Below are positions 8,934 through 17,089 of a stretch of 64,000 bases of DNA, in pieces. The notes under the pieces were generated by a model. That model ran no database searches, was not told where the DNA came from, and saw only the letters and a list, made by a program, of their open reading frames with translations. A program made the translations under genes and the position numbers. Origin of the DNA: Microlunatus sp. Gsoil 973 (GTDB lineage: Bacteria; Actinomycetota; Actinomycetes; Propionibacteriales; Propionibacteriaceae); assembly GCF_009707365.1 (NCBI RefSeq), contig NZ_CP046122.1, forward strand, positions 1,922,001 to 1,986,000, in the 5' to 3' direction. Positions within the stretch are counted from its first letter, which is position 1. Each line of letters begins with the position of its first letter.

Positions 8934-9719
8934 ATGTACTTCTACTACCGCAGATTTCTGACCCAGGTCCACCAGCGCCTGCGTCCTCGCAACTACCTGG
9001 AGATAGGAGTCCGCAACGGCGGCAGCCTCGCGCTGTCCCGCTGCAGGTCGGTGGCGATCGATCCGGCGTACTCGATCACGGCCGAACTCAACGCACCCGT
9101 TTCGTTGTTCCGAACCTCCAGTGACGAGTACTTCGCCCGAGCGGATCCGCTTCAGCCGACCGACGGGCAGCCGTTCGATCTCACGTTCATCGACGGGCTG
9201 CACCTCTTCGAGTTCGCGCTCCGCGACTTCATCAACGCGGAACGACACTCCAGCAACCGTGGCGTGATCATCTTCGACGACGTCCTGCCCCGCACCGTCG
9301 ACGAGGCGGCCAGGGTGCGACACACCCATGCCTGGACCGGCGATGTGTATTCGGTTCTCGGCGTGATCGCCAAGTACCGCCCCGAACTGTCGGTGATCAC
9401 CATCGGAACACAGCCGACCGGCCTGTTGATGATCACCGGACTGGATCCCACCAGCACCGTGCTGACTGATCACTACCACGAGATCCTGCGCGAGTTCCGG
9501 CACGCGGACCCGCAGCCGGTTCCCGAGCACCTGCTTGATCGGCTGGCCATCGCTCCGCCGCAGAAGGTGTTGGACTCCGGACTCCTGGAATTGCTCGGCA
9601 ACGCCGATCCGGCCACGTCGTCGGCCGACCTCAGGCAACAGATCGCCGACGTCGTGTCAGCGAACGTCGGTCGGGCGTACGCACCGGGCGAGCCCGTTGG
9701 AGCTACGTTCGAAGGCTGA
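8934..9719 (+). CDS. Class I SAM-dependent methyltransferase (Methyltransf_24-like)
   Basis: The 261-residue protein has YLEIGVRNGGS at about residues 22-32 (SAM-binding motif I), AIDP for the second strand, and FDLTFIDGLHLFEFALRDF at about 81-99, typical of sugar or polysaccharide O-methyltransferases of the Methyltransf_24 group. GVIIFDDVLPR follows. It is 44 nt downstream of the GT2 gene on the same strand and probably shares its transcript, so methylation of the same glycan is the simplest role. A GAGGAC sequence precedes ATG 8934. It ends 9 nt from the convergent pyruvyltransferase gene, with CTGA and TCAG facing each other in the gap. The target hydroxyl is unknown. Confidence 0.75.
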   Translation: MYFYYRRFLTQVHQRLRPRNYLEIGVRNGGSLALSRCRSVAIDPAYSITAELNAPVSLFRTSSDEYFARADPLQPTDGQPFDLTFIDGLHLFEFALRDFINAERHSSNRGVIIFDDVLPRTVDEAARVRHTHAWTGDVYSVLGVIAKYRPELSVITIGTQPTGLLMITGLDPTSTVLTDHYHEILREFRHADPQPVPEHLLDRLAIAPPQKVLDSGLLELLGNADPATSSADLRQQIADVVSANVGRAYAPGEPVGATFEG

Positions 9720-9728
9720 TCCTCAGAG

Positions 9729-10712
9729 TCAGGAACTGGTCGCCGGCCGGGGCTCCGACCGGGAGCGCCCCTTGCGGCGCAGGAACGGCGCCGCGTCGAG
9801 CAGCGCCCGGTAGTCGAAGTCGATCGATTCTTCACTGAAGGCGAACGACGTGCGCAACCGCTCGGCGGTGACCGGTCGATCCGAGGGATCGAACCTCTGC
9901 GGCTGCCGGAACTTGTTCACCGATGCGAAGTAGTCGTAGTACTTGAAGACCCCTCCGCGCGGCGAACTCGAGGCCAGCCAGGCGTTGGGGATGCCGTAGG
10001 CATCGGCGACGATCAGCCCGTGCAGGGACGAGGTGATGATCTTCCGGCAGGAGAGCAGTTCCCGGACGACCGCTTCGACATCTGAACGGGAGAAGTCGAT
10101 CAGCTTGACACCCGGTCCGTAGGTGCCGTTCGCCCATTTCCGCTCGCTCCACCGCACCACGACGCCGTACTCGTGGGTGACCGGCACCTCGGGTCGGTAG
10201 TAGAGCGGTAGCAACAACGCGGGGTCGCCGTACACCTCGGGAACCGGAATCCCGAAACCCCGTGCCGCGCTGAGCTTGGCCCTGGTCAGCGGACCCCGGA
10301 CCGCGGTGAAGCTGGCGTTCTTGGCGACCTCGTCCTCCCTCTCGGTACCGTAGACGCCCGCTCCCCAAACGATCGACTGGTCGGTGCTCTGACTGACGAT
10401 CGATCCGATGACCAGGTAATGCGGATTCTTCCGGTTCGCGACGATCGCCGGCCTGCCGGTCATCTGCTCGATCAGCCAAGGAGACAGCAGGTCACCGAAG
10501 TTCGGTCGGTAGGTGAAGTAGTTCAGTGGGACCCAGCCCCCGACCTCGATCAGGTCGGCTACCTCGTAGTCGTCCAGGACGCTGTGGTGAACCTGCCGCC
10601 GCGGCGCCTTGGCCGGCCGCCCAACCAACCGGGCCGTCGCCAGATCGACAAGGTGGCGGCGCACGGGCCCCGGCTTCAACCGGAGGACATTCAGGTCTTC
10701 CCTATTAGTCAT
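9729..10712 (-). CDS. Polysaccharide pyruvyltransferase family protein
   Basis: The 327-residue protein is the expected length for this family, which transfers pyruvate from phosphoenolpyruvate to form ketals on sugar residues of surface polymers. Visible blocks are NFGDLLSPWL at 71-80, FTAVRGPLTRAK at about 135-146, VPEVYGDPALLLPLYY, and TSSLHGLIVADAYG with His231 in the position of the conserved family histidine. It shares nearly every block with the first domain of the 788-residue fusion at 4429-6795, so the two arose by duplication; here the catalytic-type residues are kept. The C-terminus is basic. No good ribosome site precedes ATG 10712; CATAAT lies 6 nt upstream, so leaderless expression is possible but weakly supported. 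Confidence 0.85.
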   Translation of the reverse strand: MTNREDLNVLRLKPGPVRRHLVDLATARLVGRPAKAPRRQVHHSVLDDYEVADLIEVGGWVPLNYFTYRPNFGDLLSPWLIEQMTGRPAIVANRKNPHYLVIGSIVSQSTDQSIVWGAGVYGTEREDEVAKNASFTAVRGPLTRAKLSAARGFGIPVPEVYGDPALLLPLYYRPEVPVTHEYGVVVRWSERKWANGTYGPGVKLIDFSRSDVEAVVRELLSCRKIITSSLHGLIVADAYGIPNAWLASSSPRGGVFKYYDYFASVNKFRQPQRFDPSDRPVTAERLRTSFAFSEESIDFDYRALLDAAPFLRRKGRSRSEPRPATSS

Positions 10713-10794
10713 ATCGGAATTATGTCACCAACTTCACCGCATCCCGCTGAGTCACGGCTAAGGCTCAATCAATGTGCCGGCCGACGTCGGCGAC

Positions 10795-10800
10795 TACGCT
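10795..10800 (+). promoter_or_regulatory. -10 box TACGCT for a leaderless start at 10808
   Basis: TACGCT matches TANNNT and ends 7 nt before ATG 10808. There is no Shine-Dalgarno sequence. The box supports 10808 as the start rather than the in-frame ATG at 10772. Confidence 0.4.
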
Positions 10801-10807
10801 GGCCGAC

Positions 10808-11860
10808 ATGGGGCTGAATCTGCCCGCCTGGCCCCGGTTCCCGGCGTCACTGGGGGTTCGCCGAAGGCCGCGCGTCTCGGTCGTCGTTCCCGTCTTCAAC
10901 GCGATGCCCTATCTGACCGAACTGCTCAGCTCCTTGGATGACCAGGGACTGTCACCGGCGCAACTGCAGGTCATCCTGGTCGACGACGGCTCGACCGACG
11001 GAAGTCCCGCCGTCCTCGACGATTTCGGCCGCGATCGCCCGAACGTGATCGTGCTGCATCAGGTGAATTCCGGGTGGCCGGGTCAGCCCCGCAACAAGGG
11101 TCTGGAGCATGCGACCGGGCGATGGGTCTTCTTCGCCGACGCCGACGACTACTTCGCATCAGGGGCTCTGGCCGACCTGGCCGACTACGGAGACCGGCAA
11201 CGTACTCAGATCGTGTTACCCCGGGTCAACCGGTTCGGCAACCGAAGCGCCGGCCGTCGTCTGGTCAAGACGAAGGACAGAGTCTCCAAAGAGGTCGCGT
11301 TCCGGTCGTTCACCCCGCACAAGCTCGTGCGGCGGGACCTGATCATGAAGAACGGAGTGCGTTTCCCGGAGGGGAAGGTCCGGTTGGAGGACGGCATCTT
11401 CTTCAGCCGTTGCTTCCTCCTGACGGACCGGATCTCTGCCCTTGCGGATCGGGAGTACTACATGATGCGCGGCCGTACGGACGGCGGCAACATCTCCAGA
11501 CAGCCCAAGGATCCGGCCGGCTACGTGAGTTCTGTCGAGCGGATCGTGCAGACCACCAACGAGCTCTGTGACGACCCCGGACTGCGAAGCAGACTGATCG
11601 CCATCGTGCTGCATCGCAAGTGCCTGAAACTCTATGCCGGCGGATTCGCCCGACTCTCCGATGATCTTCAGCAGCGGTGGCTCACCGAGCATCGCCAGCT
11701 CCTGACCAGGTACATGACTGCAGAGATCAGGGCCGAACTCGCACCGATCGACCAGGATCGGCTCGCTCTGGTACTCACCGGGGACCGATCCCGGATCCTG
11801 GCGCACATCCGCGACAACCGGGTACGACCGGCGGGCCGGACAACTGCTCTGGAGCTGTGA
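10808..11860 (+). CDS. GT2 family glycosyltransferase (TarS/TarP-like GT-A domain)
   Basis: The 349-residue protein has VSVVVPVFNAMPYL near residue 25, VDDGSTDGS near 60, a GWPGQPRNKGLEHATG block, and FFADADDYF near 110 (DxD metal site). A later VRLEDGIFF segment contains the probable catalytic acidic pair. The order and the GQPRNKG motif resemble glycosyltransferases that decorate wall teichoic acid with GlcNAc, but the C-terminal trimerisation part of TarS is absent. ATG 10808 is preferred over 10772 because of the TANNNT box 7 nt before it and the poor conservation expected of the first 12 codons. It points away from the pyruvyltransferase gene, and its 3' end converges on the VWA gene. 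Sugar and acceptor unknown. Confidence 0.82.
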   Translation: MGLNLPAWPRFPASLGVRRRPRVSVVVPVFNAMPYLTELLSSLDDQGLSPAQLQVILVDDGSTDGSPAVLDDFGRDRPNVIVLHQVNSGWPGQPRNKGLEHATGRWVFFADADDYFASGALADLADYGDRQRTQIVLPRVNRFGNRSAGRRLVKTKDRVSKEVAFRSFTPHKLVRRDLIMKNGVRFPEGKVRLEDGIFFSRCFLLTDRISALADREYYMMRGRTDGGNISRQPKDPAGYVSSVERIVQTTNELCDDPGLRSRLIAIVLHRKCLKLYAGGFARLSDDLQQRWLTEHRQLLTRYMTAEIRAELAPIDQDRLALVLTGDRSRILAHIRDNRVRPAGRTTALEL

Positions 11861-11909
11861 CCACACCCGACCCGCCCGATTCAGACCTGCCCGCCGGCGC
11901 TGTGGTCAC
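11857..11909. terminator. Bidirectional hairpin containing both convergent stop codons
   Basis: GTGACCACA (11857-11865) pairs perfectly with TGTGGTCAC (11901-11909): 9 bp around a 35-nt loop. The stem includes the TGA of the GT2 gene and the TGA of the VWA gene on the other strand. No U tract follows on either side, so termination is an inference from position and symmetry. Confidence 0.4.
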
Positions 11910-13939
11910 CCGCGGCTGCCGCGGCTTCGCGTTCTCAGATAGTCGGCGACGACATATTCCCCGAGCCGTCCGATGTCGGGGGTGAAGACCCGCCCGCCAC
12001 ACCGTCGGGCGATGGCATCGACGAAGCGGGCCAAACCCTCGTCCTCACCGAGCATGAACGTGTTCAGTGTCGCGCCGTACCGGGCCAGTTCGTCGACCTG
12101 GGACACCGTGGCGCGGACCGCCTCAGGCGTCGTCGGCCAATGGAAGATCGGCTCACCGGTCTCGGTCAGATGCGCCGTCGGCTCGCCGTCGGTGACCACC
12201 ATCACCACCGGCTCGGCATCGGGATGCCGGCGCAGATGCCGGGACGCCAACATCAGCGCGTGCTGCAGGTTGGTGCCCTGCACCCACTCCGGTTCGGCCT
12301 CGGCCAACTCGACCGCGGACATCCGCCGGCCGAGCAGGTTGAACCCGATGATCTCCAACGCGTCCTGCCGGAACCGGGTCTCGACCAGATGCGACAACGC
12401 CAGGGCCGTCTGTTTCATCGGCCCCCAGCGACCGTCGGCGAACATCGAGAACGACAGGTCGACACACAAGGCGACCGCCGCCGACGTCCGCCGCTCGGTC
12501 TCGGTCACCTCGAAGTCGTCGACCTCCAACATTCGTCCCGATCCTGGCCGCTCCTGAGCACGTCCTGCCGCGAGGCTCTGGCCGGAGGCGGCCCGACGTC
12601 GCAGCGCATTGCCGACCGTCCTCGGTACGTCGATCGGCAACTCGTCCCCGAAGACCCATGGCCGGGTGAGTCCGGTCGGCTCGTCTGCGGATCCGGTCCT
12701 GCGGTCCTGGTGATCACCGGTCCCCCGTGCCTCCAATTCGGCGAACACCCGGCGTAGCGCCGTTTCACCCAGCCGCCGCACCGCCTTGGGAGTCAACCGC
12801 AATCCGTCATCACCGCGACGCAGGTAGCCCTGCCGTTCCAGTTCACGTTCAAGATCACGAAGCTGTGCGAAGTCCTCCGCCGCCTCGCGGCCCAGATGCC
12901 GTTCCAGGGAATCGACATCCACATCGTCCAGCGTTGCGCCGGGATGCCGCTGTCCGAGCTGCGCCTCCAAGGCTTCGAGATCAGCAAGGTCTGCCACGGC
13001 CGACACCGCATCGCTGTAGCCGAGCCCCTCACCGTCGCCCTGGTTCGGCATTCCGGTCGGTGACTGCCGGTCAAGTCCGGGACGCAGCGCCCGCAGATTG
13101 TCCTGCAGCCTGGCCATCTCGGCCGCAAGATCCGCATCCCGCAACGCATCGCTGACCAACTGGCCGAGTTGTCGGCGTTGATCGGGACTCAGCGAGTTGA
13201 GCATCCGCTCCGCGGCGGCCTGTTGCCGAGCCAGCGAGTCGATCAACTCCTCGACGTTCTGCGGGTCGTCGGGGAAGAACTCGCCGTGCTTGTCCATGAA
13301 GTCCCGGAACTGCTCGTCGGTGTCCTCGTTCCGGGCGTGCGCGGCAAGCAGTTCGTTCAGATCGGCCATCATGTCCTTGACCCGTTGCATCGCGTCCGGG
13401 TCCGGATTGCTCAACGCCTGCTGCAATCCCTGGAACTGGGAGTCAAGAACCTGCTGCTGCAGCATCTCCTTGATCGATTCGTAGGTCTGCCGGGCTTCCG
13501 GTGATCGCCACTGGTACGACTCCAGGGCGCGGACGGCTCCGGCGACGTCGTCGGGAACGGTGTCCAATTCCATCTCGGCGAACCGGGCATCCATGCTGTC
13601 GTCGCCGGCCAGCGCCTCCTTCTCGGCGGCCATGGCCTGGTCGAGGGCGGCCCGGACCTGATCGAGGGTCCCGCCAAGATTCCCGCGCCGGCGGGCCTGC
13701 TCGCGCATCCGCCGGATCCGCTCGGCCAATCGGTCCAGCCCACCGCGACCGTCGGTTCCGCGGTGCTGCAGGTCCCGCAGGGCATCGCCGATGTTTCCGG
13801 AGTTCAGGACGTCGTGGCCAAGCTCGTCCATCGCCGAACGTACGTCGAAGGGAGCGGCCAGCGGATCCGGTCCGCCACGCCACGGCCCGTACCGGACCCG
13901 GCCATGCCGGTCGCGGTGGAATCCCAGGTTGTCAGCCAT
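11906..13939 (-). CDS. VWA domain protein, partner of MoxR-type ATPase
   Basis: The 677-residue protein has a C-terminal von Willebrand A domain with a complete MIDAS: DLSFSM near residue 492, the Thr of QGTNL, and VTDGEPT near 582. About residues 60-330 are long charged helices (ERIRRMREQARRR, LARQQAAAERMLNSL), a likely coiled-coil region. The N-terminus YGPWRGGPDPLAAPFD is a conserved-looking start. Pairs of a MoxR AAA+ ATPase and a VWA protein act as metal-chelatase-like or chaperone complexes that remodel target proteins; the substrate here is unknown. It follows the ATPase gene on the same strand after a 74-nt gap with a GATC repeat array. ATG 13939 has only a weak purine-rich site. Confidence 0.82.
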   Translation of the reverse strand: MADNLGFHRDRHGRVRYGPWRGGPDPLAAPFDVRSAMDELGHDVLNSGNIGDALRDLQHRGTDGRGGLDRLAERIRRMREQARRRGNLGGTLDQVRAALDQAMAAEKEALAGDDSMDARFAEMELDTVPDDVAGAVRALESYQWRSPEARQTYESIKEMLQQQVLDSQFQGLQQALSNPDPDAMQRVKDMMADLNELLAAHARNEDTDEQFRDFMDKHGEFFPDDPQNVEELIDSLARQQAAAERMLNSLSPDQRRQLGQLVSDALRDADLAAEMARLQDNLRALRPGLDRQSPTGMPNQGDGEGLGYSDAVSAVADLADLEALEAQLGQRHPGATLDDVDVDSLERHLGREAAEDFAQLRDLERELERQGYLRRGDDGLRLTPKAVRRLGETALRRVFAELEARGTGDHQDRRTGSADEPTGLTRPWVFGDELPIDVPRTVGNALRRRAASGQSLAAGRAQERPGSGRMLEVDDFEVTETERRTSAAVALCVDLSFSMFADGRWGPMKQTALALSHLVETRFRQDALEIIGFNLLGRRMSAVELAEAEPEWVQGTNLQHALMLASRHLRRHPDAEPVVMVVTDGEPTAHLTETGEPIFHWPTTPEAVRATVSQVDELARYGATLNTFMLGEDEGLARFVDAIARRCGGRVFTPDIGRLGEYVVADYLRTRSRGSRG

Positions 13940-13951
13940 GTGCTCTGTCCA

Positions 13952-14011
13952 TGATCGTCACACTGATCACATTCATGATCACTCTGATGATCCAGTCATG
14001 ATCATCATTCC
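13952..14011. repeat. Array of five TGATC motifs at 11-12 bp spacing
   Basis: TGATC occurs at 13952, 13964, 13976, 13988 and 13999, giving steps of 12, 12, 12 and 11 bp. Three copies are the palindrome TGATCA. The array fills the gap between the MoxR gene and the VWA gene, upstream of the VWA start. The spacing is close to one helical turn, as in cooperative protein-binding arrays. Function is unknown. Confidence 0.6.
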
Positions 14012-14013
14012 GG

Positions 14014-15426
14014 TCAACCGCCGTAGACCGTTCGTCCGTCGACCACGTCCTTCTCGATCCGACGAGTCAGGTAGAGGCCTTCCAGCACGAACTCCACGGC
14101 GGCGGCCACCTCACCGCGGTTGGCGTCGTCACCGTAACCGAGCCGGTCCAGCACCCGGGACAATCCGGACAGGGTGCCGAACTGGCGAAGCAGCTCGTCC
14201 GCCGCGACCAGATCACCGGTCTCCACCACCGAGCCCTCGGCAAAGATCTTGGTGAACCCGGAGAGATCGACACCGCTGAGCCGCTCCCGGAAGGTCTCGG
14301 CGACAGCCAGTTTCAGCAGATGATCAAGGACTGCGGCCTCCCTGCCCTCCTCGCCCATCTCGAATTCGATCTTGCCCAGCAGGGTCGGCAAGATCTGCGG
14401 AAGATCACCGATCCTGGCCACTGCCTCCGGTTCGCCGGTGCGGGCAGCACGGCGCAATGCCGACGCAGCGACTGCCTCGGTCGCCGCGATCGAGAACCGG
14501 GCCGACACCCCGGAGCGCTGGTCGACCGACGGTGATTCGCGCAACCCGCGGCTCAGCCTGGCGATCGCCTCGAGGAGATGATCACCTACATCGGCGACCA
14601 GGTGGGTCTCCTGGCGGAGCAGTTCCGCCTCGTCGGAGATGTCGGTCAGATAGTGGGTCCGGATCTCGCCGCCGAAGCGGTCCTTGAGCGGGGTGATGAT
14701 CCGGCCGCGGTTGGTGTAGTCCTCGGGGTTGGCGGTCGCGATGACCAGCACATCAAGTGGCAGCCGGATCGAGTAGCCGCGGACCTGGATGTCGCGTTCT
14801 TCGAGCACGTTGAACAGGGCCACCTGGATCCGCTCGGCCAGGTCGGGCAGTTCGTTGAGGCCGAAGACGCCCCGGTGGGTGCGCGGCACCAGTCCGTAGT
14901 GGATGGTCTCCGGATCGCCGAGGGTGCGGCCCTCGGCCACCTTGACCGGGTCGACGTCGCCGATCAGGTCACCGACCGACGTGTCGGGCGTGGCGAGCTT
15001 CTCGGTGTAGCGGTCGTCGCGGTGCAGCCAGCCGATCGGCAGATCGTCGCCGGTCTCCACGGCGAGGGCCTGGCAGCGTACGCAGAGCGGATCGTAGGGA
15101 TCGTCGTTGATCTCACAGCCGTCGACGACCGGGATCCATTCGTCCAGCAGTTGTCCCACGGTGCGCATCAGCCGGGTCTTGCCCTGGCCGCGCTCGCCGA
15201 GCAGGACGAAGTCGTGGCCGGCGAGGAGGGCGGCTTCGAGTTCGGGAAGCACCGTGTCCTCGAATCCGACGATGCCAGGAAACGCCCGCTCCCCCGATCG
15301 CAGCCGGTGCAGCAGGTTTGCGCGGATCTCCTCCTTGACGCCGCGGGTGCGATATCCGGAGGCCTTCAGTTGGCCGAGCGTGCGGGGCCGTTCGGACGAA
15401 GGGGTGTGGGTTGATGCCTGACTCAT
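14014..15426 (-). CDS. MoxR/ChlI-type AAA+ ATPase
   Basis: The 470-residue protein has Walker A GERGQGKT at 77-84, a Walker B-like GVFGLNELPDL, sensor 1 VIATANPEDY and an arginine-finger-like LKDRFG. It resembles the magnesium-chelatase ChlI/MoxR branch of AAA+ proteins. An insert just after Walker A carries Cys104, Cys115 and Cys118 (the latter two as CVRC), a possible metal or redox site. Paired with the VWA protein downstream it should form an ATP-driven remodelling complex. ATG 15426 is chosen because AGGAG lies 8 nt upstream and homology starts soon after; the frame stays open to 16191 on this strand but that part only shadows sepH. Confidence 0.87.
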   Translation of the reverse strand: MSQASTHTPSSERPRTLGQLKASGYRTRGVKEEIRANLLHRLRSGERAFPGIVGFEDTVLPELEAALLAGHDFVLLGERGQGKTRLMRTVGQLLDEWIPVVDGCEINDDPYDPLCVRCQALAVETGDDLPIGWLHRDDRYTEKLATPDTSVGDLIGDVDPVKVAEGRTLGDPETIHYGLVPRTHRGVFGLNELPDLAERIQVALFNVLEERDIQVRGYSIRLPLDVLVIATANPEDYTNRGRIITPLKDRFGGEIRTHYLTDISDEAELLRQETHLVADVGDHLLEAIARLSRGLRESPSVDQRSGVSARFSIAATEAVAASALRRAARTGEPEAVARIGDLPQILPTLLGKIEFEMGEEGREAAVLDHLLKLAVAETFRERLSGVDLSGFTKIFAEGSVVETGDLVAADELLRQFGTLSGLSRVLDRLGYGDDANRGEVAAAVEFVLEGLYLTRRIEKDVVDGRTVYGG

Positions 15427-15469
15427 GGGCGAGACTCCTGTAAGACGGACAGGAAGGGACTCAGCAAAG

Positions 15470-15497
15470 ACGCTACTCACGCTAGTCCTGCGCACAA
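15470..15497 (-). promoter_or_regulatory. Possible sigma-A-type promoter for the MoxR/VWA pair
   Basis: On the minus strand TTGTGC (15492-15497) and TAGCGT (15470-15475) are separated by 16 nt, placing a start site about 35 nt before ATG 15426. The -35 is a partial match only. The rest of the 298-bp divergent gap up to sepH holds TAGGTT at 15692-15697, a possible -10 for sepH, and nothing else I can name. Confidence 0.3.
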
Positions 15498-15724
15498 CCC
15501 GACCAGCCACCGGCCGGGGCTCATCCACTCCGGGCAGGCGAACAGCAGACGGGCGTACTGCCGATGCGAAGCCCCGTTTGATCACCGCACGCTGCTGATC
15601 CTCACCATCATGTGGAGGTTGAGGGCGGCTCCGGCGGGTACGATCCGCTGCCACCCCGAACCGCCTCCCTCCCAGGGGCGCGCCGGCGCGGTAGGTTGAT
15701 TCCCCAAGACGCGAGGATGAGAGA

Positions 15725-17089
15725 GTGAGGCACGACCCATCGATGCGGACCGCACGACCGGTGGGACTGACCGACGACGGCCGGTTCGTCATCGTGGAGA
15801 CCGCCGACGGTGAGTCCATCTCCGTACCCGCCGACGAGTTGCGCCCCGCCTTGCGGAACCGGCCACGACGACACCTGGAGACCGAGTTGGAGCAATCAAT
15901 GACACCTCGTGAGATCCAGATGAAGATCCGCGCCGGGGCATCGGTCGAGGAGATCGTCGAGGCGTCCGGGATGCCGGTAGCCAGGGTCGAGGCGTTCGCC
16001 GCACCGGTCCTTGCCGAGCGCAACCACATCGCAGGTCTGGCCCAGACCGGTTCGGTCCGGCGTACCGGTGAATCGACCGGGCATCGGACGTTGCGGGCGG
16101 CGCTCGCGGAGCGGCTCAAGGCGCGAGGCGTCAACCCCGACACCGTCGAGTGGGACTCGTTCAAGATGGACGACGGCCGGTGGTCGGTCAATGCCTCGTA
16201 TCGGATCGAGCAGGCAGAACGGTGCGCCGTCTTCTACTTCGACCAGCGCGGCCGCTTCTCGGTGCCCGGGAACGACGAGGGCCGGTGGGCGATCGGCGAG
16301 CCCACCGAGGCCGACGCGCCGACAACCCCGTCGGTCGGCGAGGACGTGGACACCGAGCCGACCCTCAAGCTGGCCGGCCCGGCCGACGAACTCGCCCTGC
16401 TCCGGGCAGTCGAGATCGACGAGGCTGCACCCGAGCCCGACGCCGAGGAGCCGGCGACAGCACCCGAGGGAACCGCGGAAGACGGGCCGTCCTCCGCGGT
16501 GGAGATCCGGACCGAGGAAGAGTTCCGGGCCGAGATCGAGATGGTGGCCGTACCGGACGACGCCCCGGACGCGGAGGCCGAGGTGCCGGCGGAACCGTCG
16601 CAACTGGATCTGCTGTACGACCTGCTGGGCAGTGACGGTTATGCCGAGGATTCGATCCGGGTGTTCGAGGGTCTCAGCGATGCCGCCGCCGTGCCCGACG
16701 TTGCCGACACCGCGTGGCAGGAGCCGGAACCCGAACCTGAAGACGAACCGGCGGCCGAGTCCGGGCAGCCGAGGATCTTCGCCGACGGAGCCACACAGGA
16801 GACCCTCCCGGGCGCCGAACACGGCACAGCGCCGGAATCAATTGCGGAATCAGCGCCGGAAACACTTCCCGAGACAGAGCAGGAATCAGTTCCCGAGACA
16901 GAACCGGAGTCTGAATCCCAGGACAGCACGGACCTGCGTAGCGAGCCGATGTCCGAGCCGGATTCGGTACCCCGGCCGGAATCAGAGCCGGAGCCGAAGC
17001 CCGCGGCCAAGGCGAAGAGGCGCAAGCGTGCGTCGGTGCCGAGCTGGGACGAGATCATGTTCGGCAGCCCGGGTCCCAAGGGGAAGTGA
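15725..17089 (+). CDS. sepH: Septation protein SepH (DUF3071)
   Basis: SepH is an actinobacterial cytoplasmic protein that binds FtsZ and promotes its assembly at division sites. The 454-residue protein has the family layout: an N-terminal region (VGLTDDGRFVIVETADG), a helix-turn-helix-like core at about residues 58-110 (MTPREIQMKIRAGASVEEI, then VARVEAFAAPVLAERNHIA), a long acidic, Glu/Pro-rich disordered middle and tail, and the conserved basic end with ASVPSWDEIMFG. GTG 15725 follows GAGG by about 8 nt. Its stop codon overlaps the start of a GT61 gene, an unusual partner for a division gene. The acidic stretch 840-960 bases into the gene is repetitive (Glu-Pro, Glu-Ser) and probably variable. 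Confidence 0.92.
   Translation: MRHDPSMRTARPVGLTDDGRFVIVETADGESISVPADELRPALRNRPRRHLETELEQSMTPREIQMKIRAGASVEEIVEASGMPVARVEAFAAPVLAERNHIAGLAQTGSVRRTGESTGHRTLRAALAERLKARGVNPDTVEWDSFKMDDGRWSVNASYRIEQAERCAVFYFDQRGRFSVPGNDEGRWAIGEPTEADAPTTPSVGEDVDTEPTLKLAGPADELALLRAVEIDEAAPEPDAEEPATAPEGTAEDGPSSAVEIRTEEEFRAEIEMVAVPDDAPDAEAEVPAEPSQLDLLYDLLGSDGYAEDSIRVFEGLSDAAAVPDVADTAWQEPEPEPEDEPAAESGQPRIFADGATQETLPGAEHGTAPESIAESAPETLPETEQESVPETEPESESQDSTDLRSEPMSEPDSVPRPESEPEPKPAAKAKRRKRASVPSWDEIMFGSPGPKGK

Noticed and set aside
15427-16191. N-terminal extension of the MoxR-type ATPase
   Set aside because: The frame is open but shadows sepH; family homology and AGGAG place the start at 15426.
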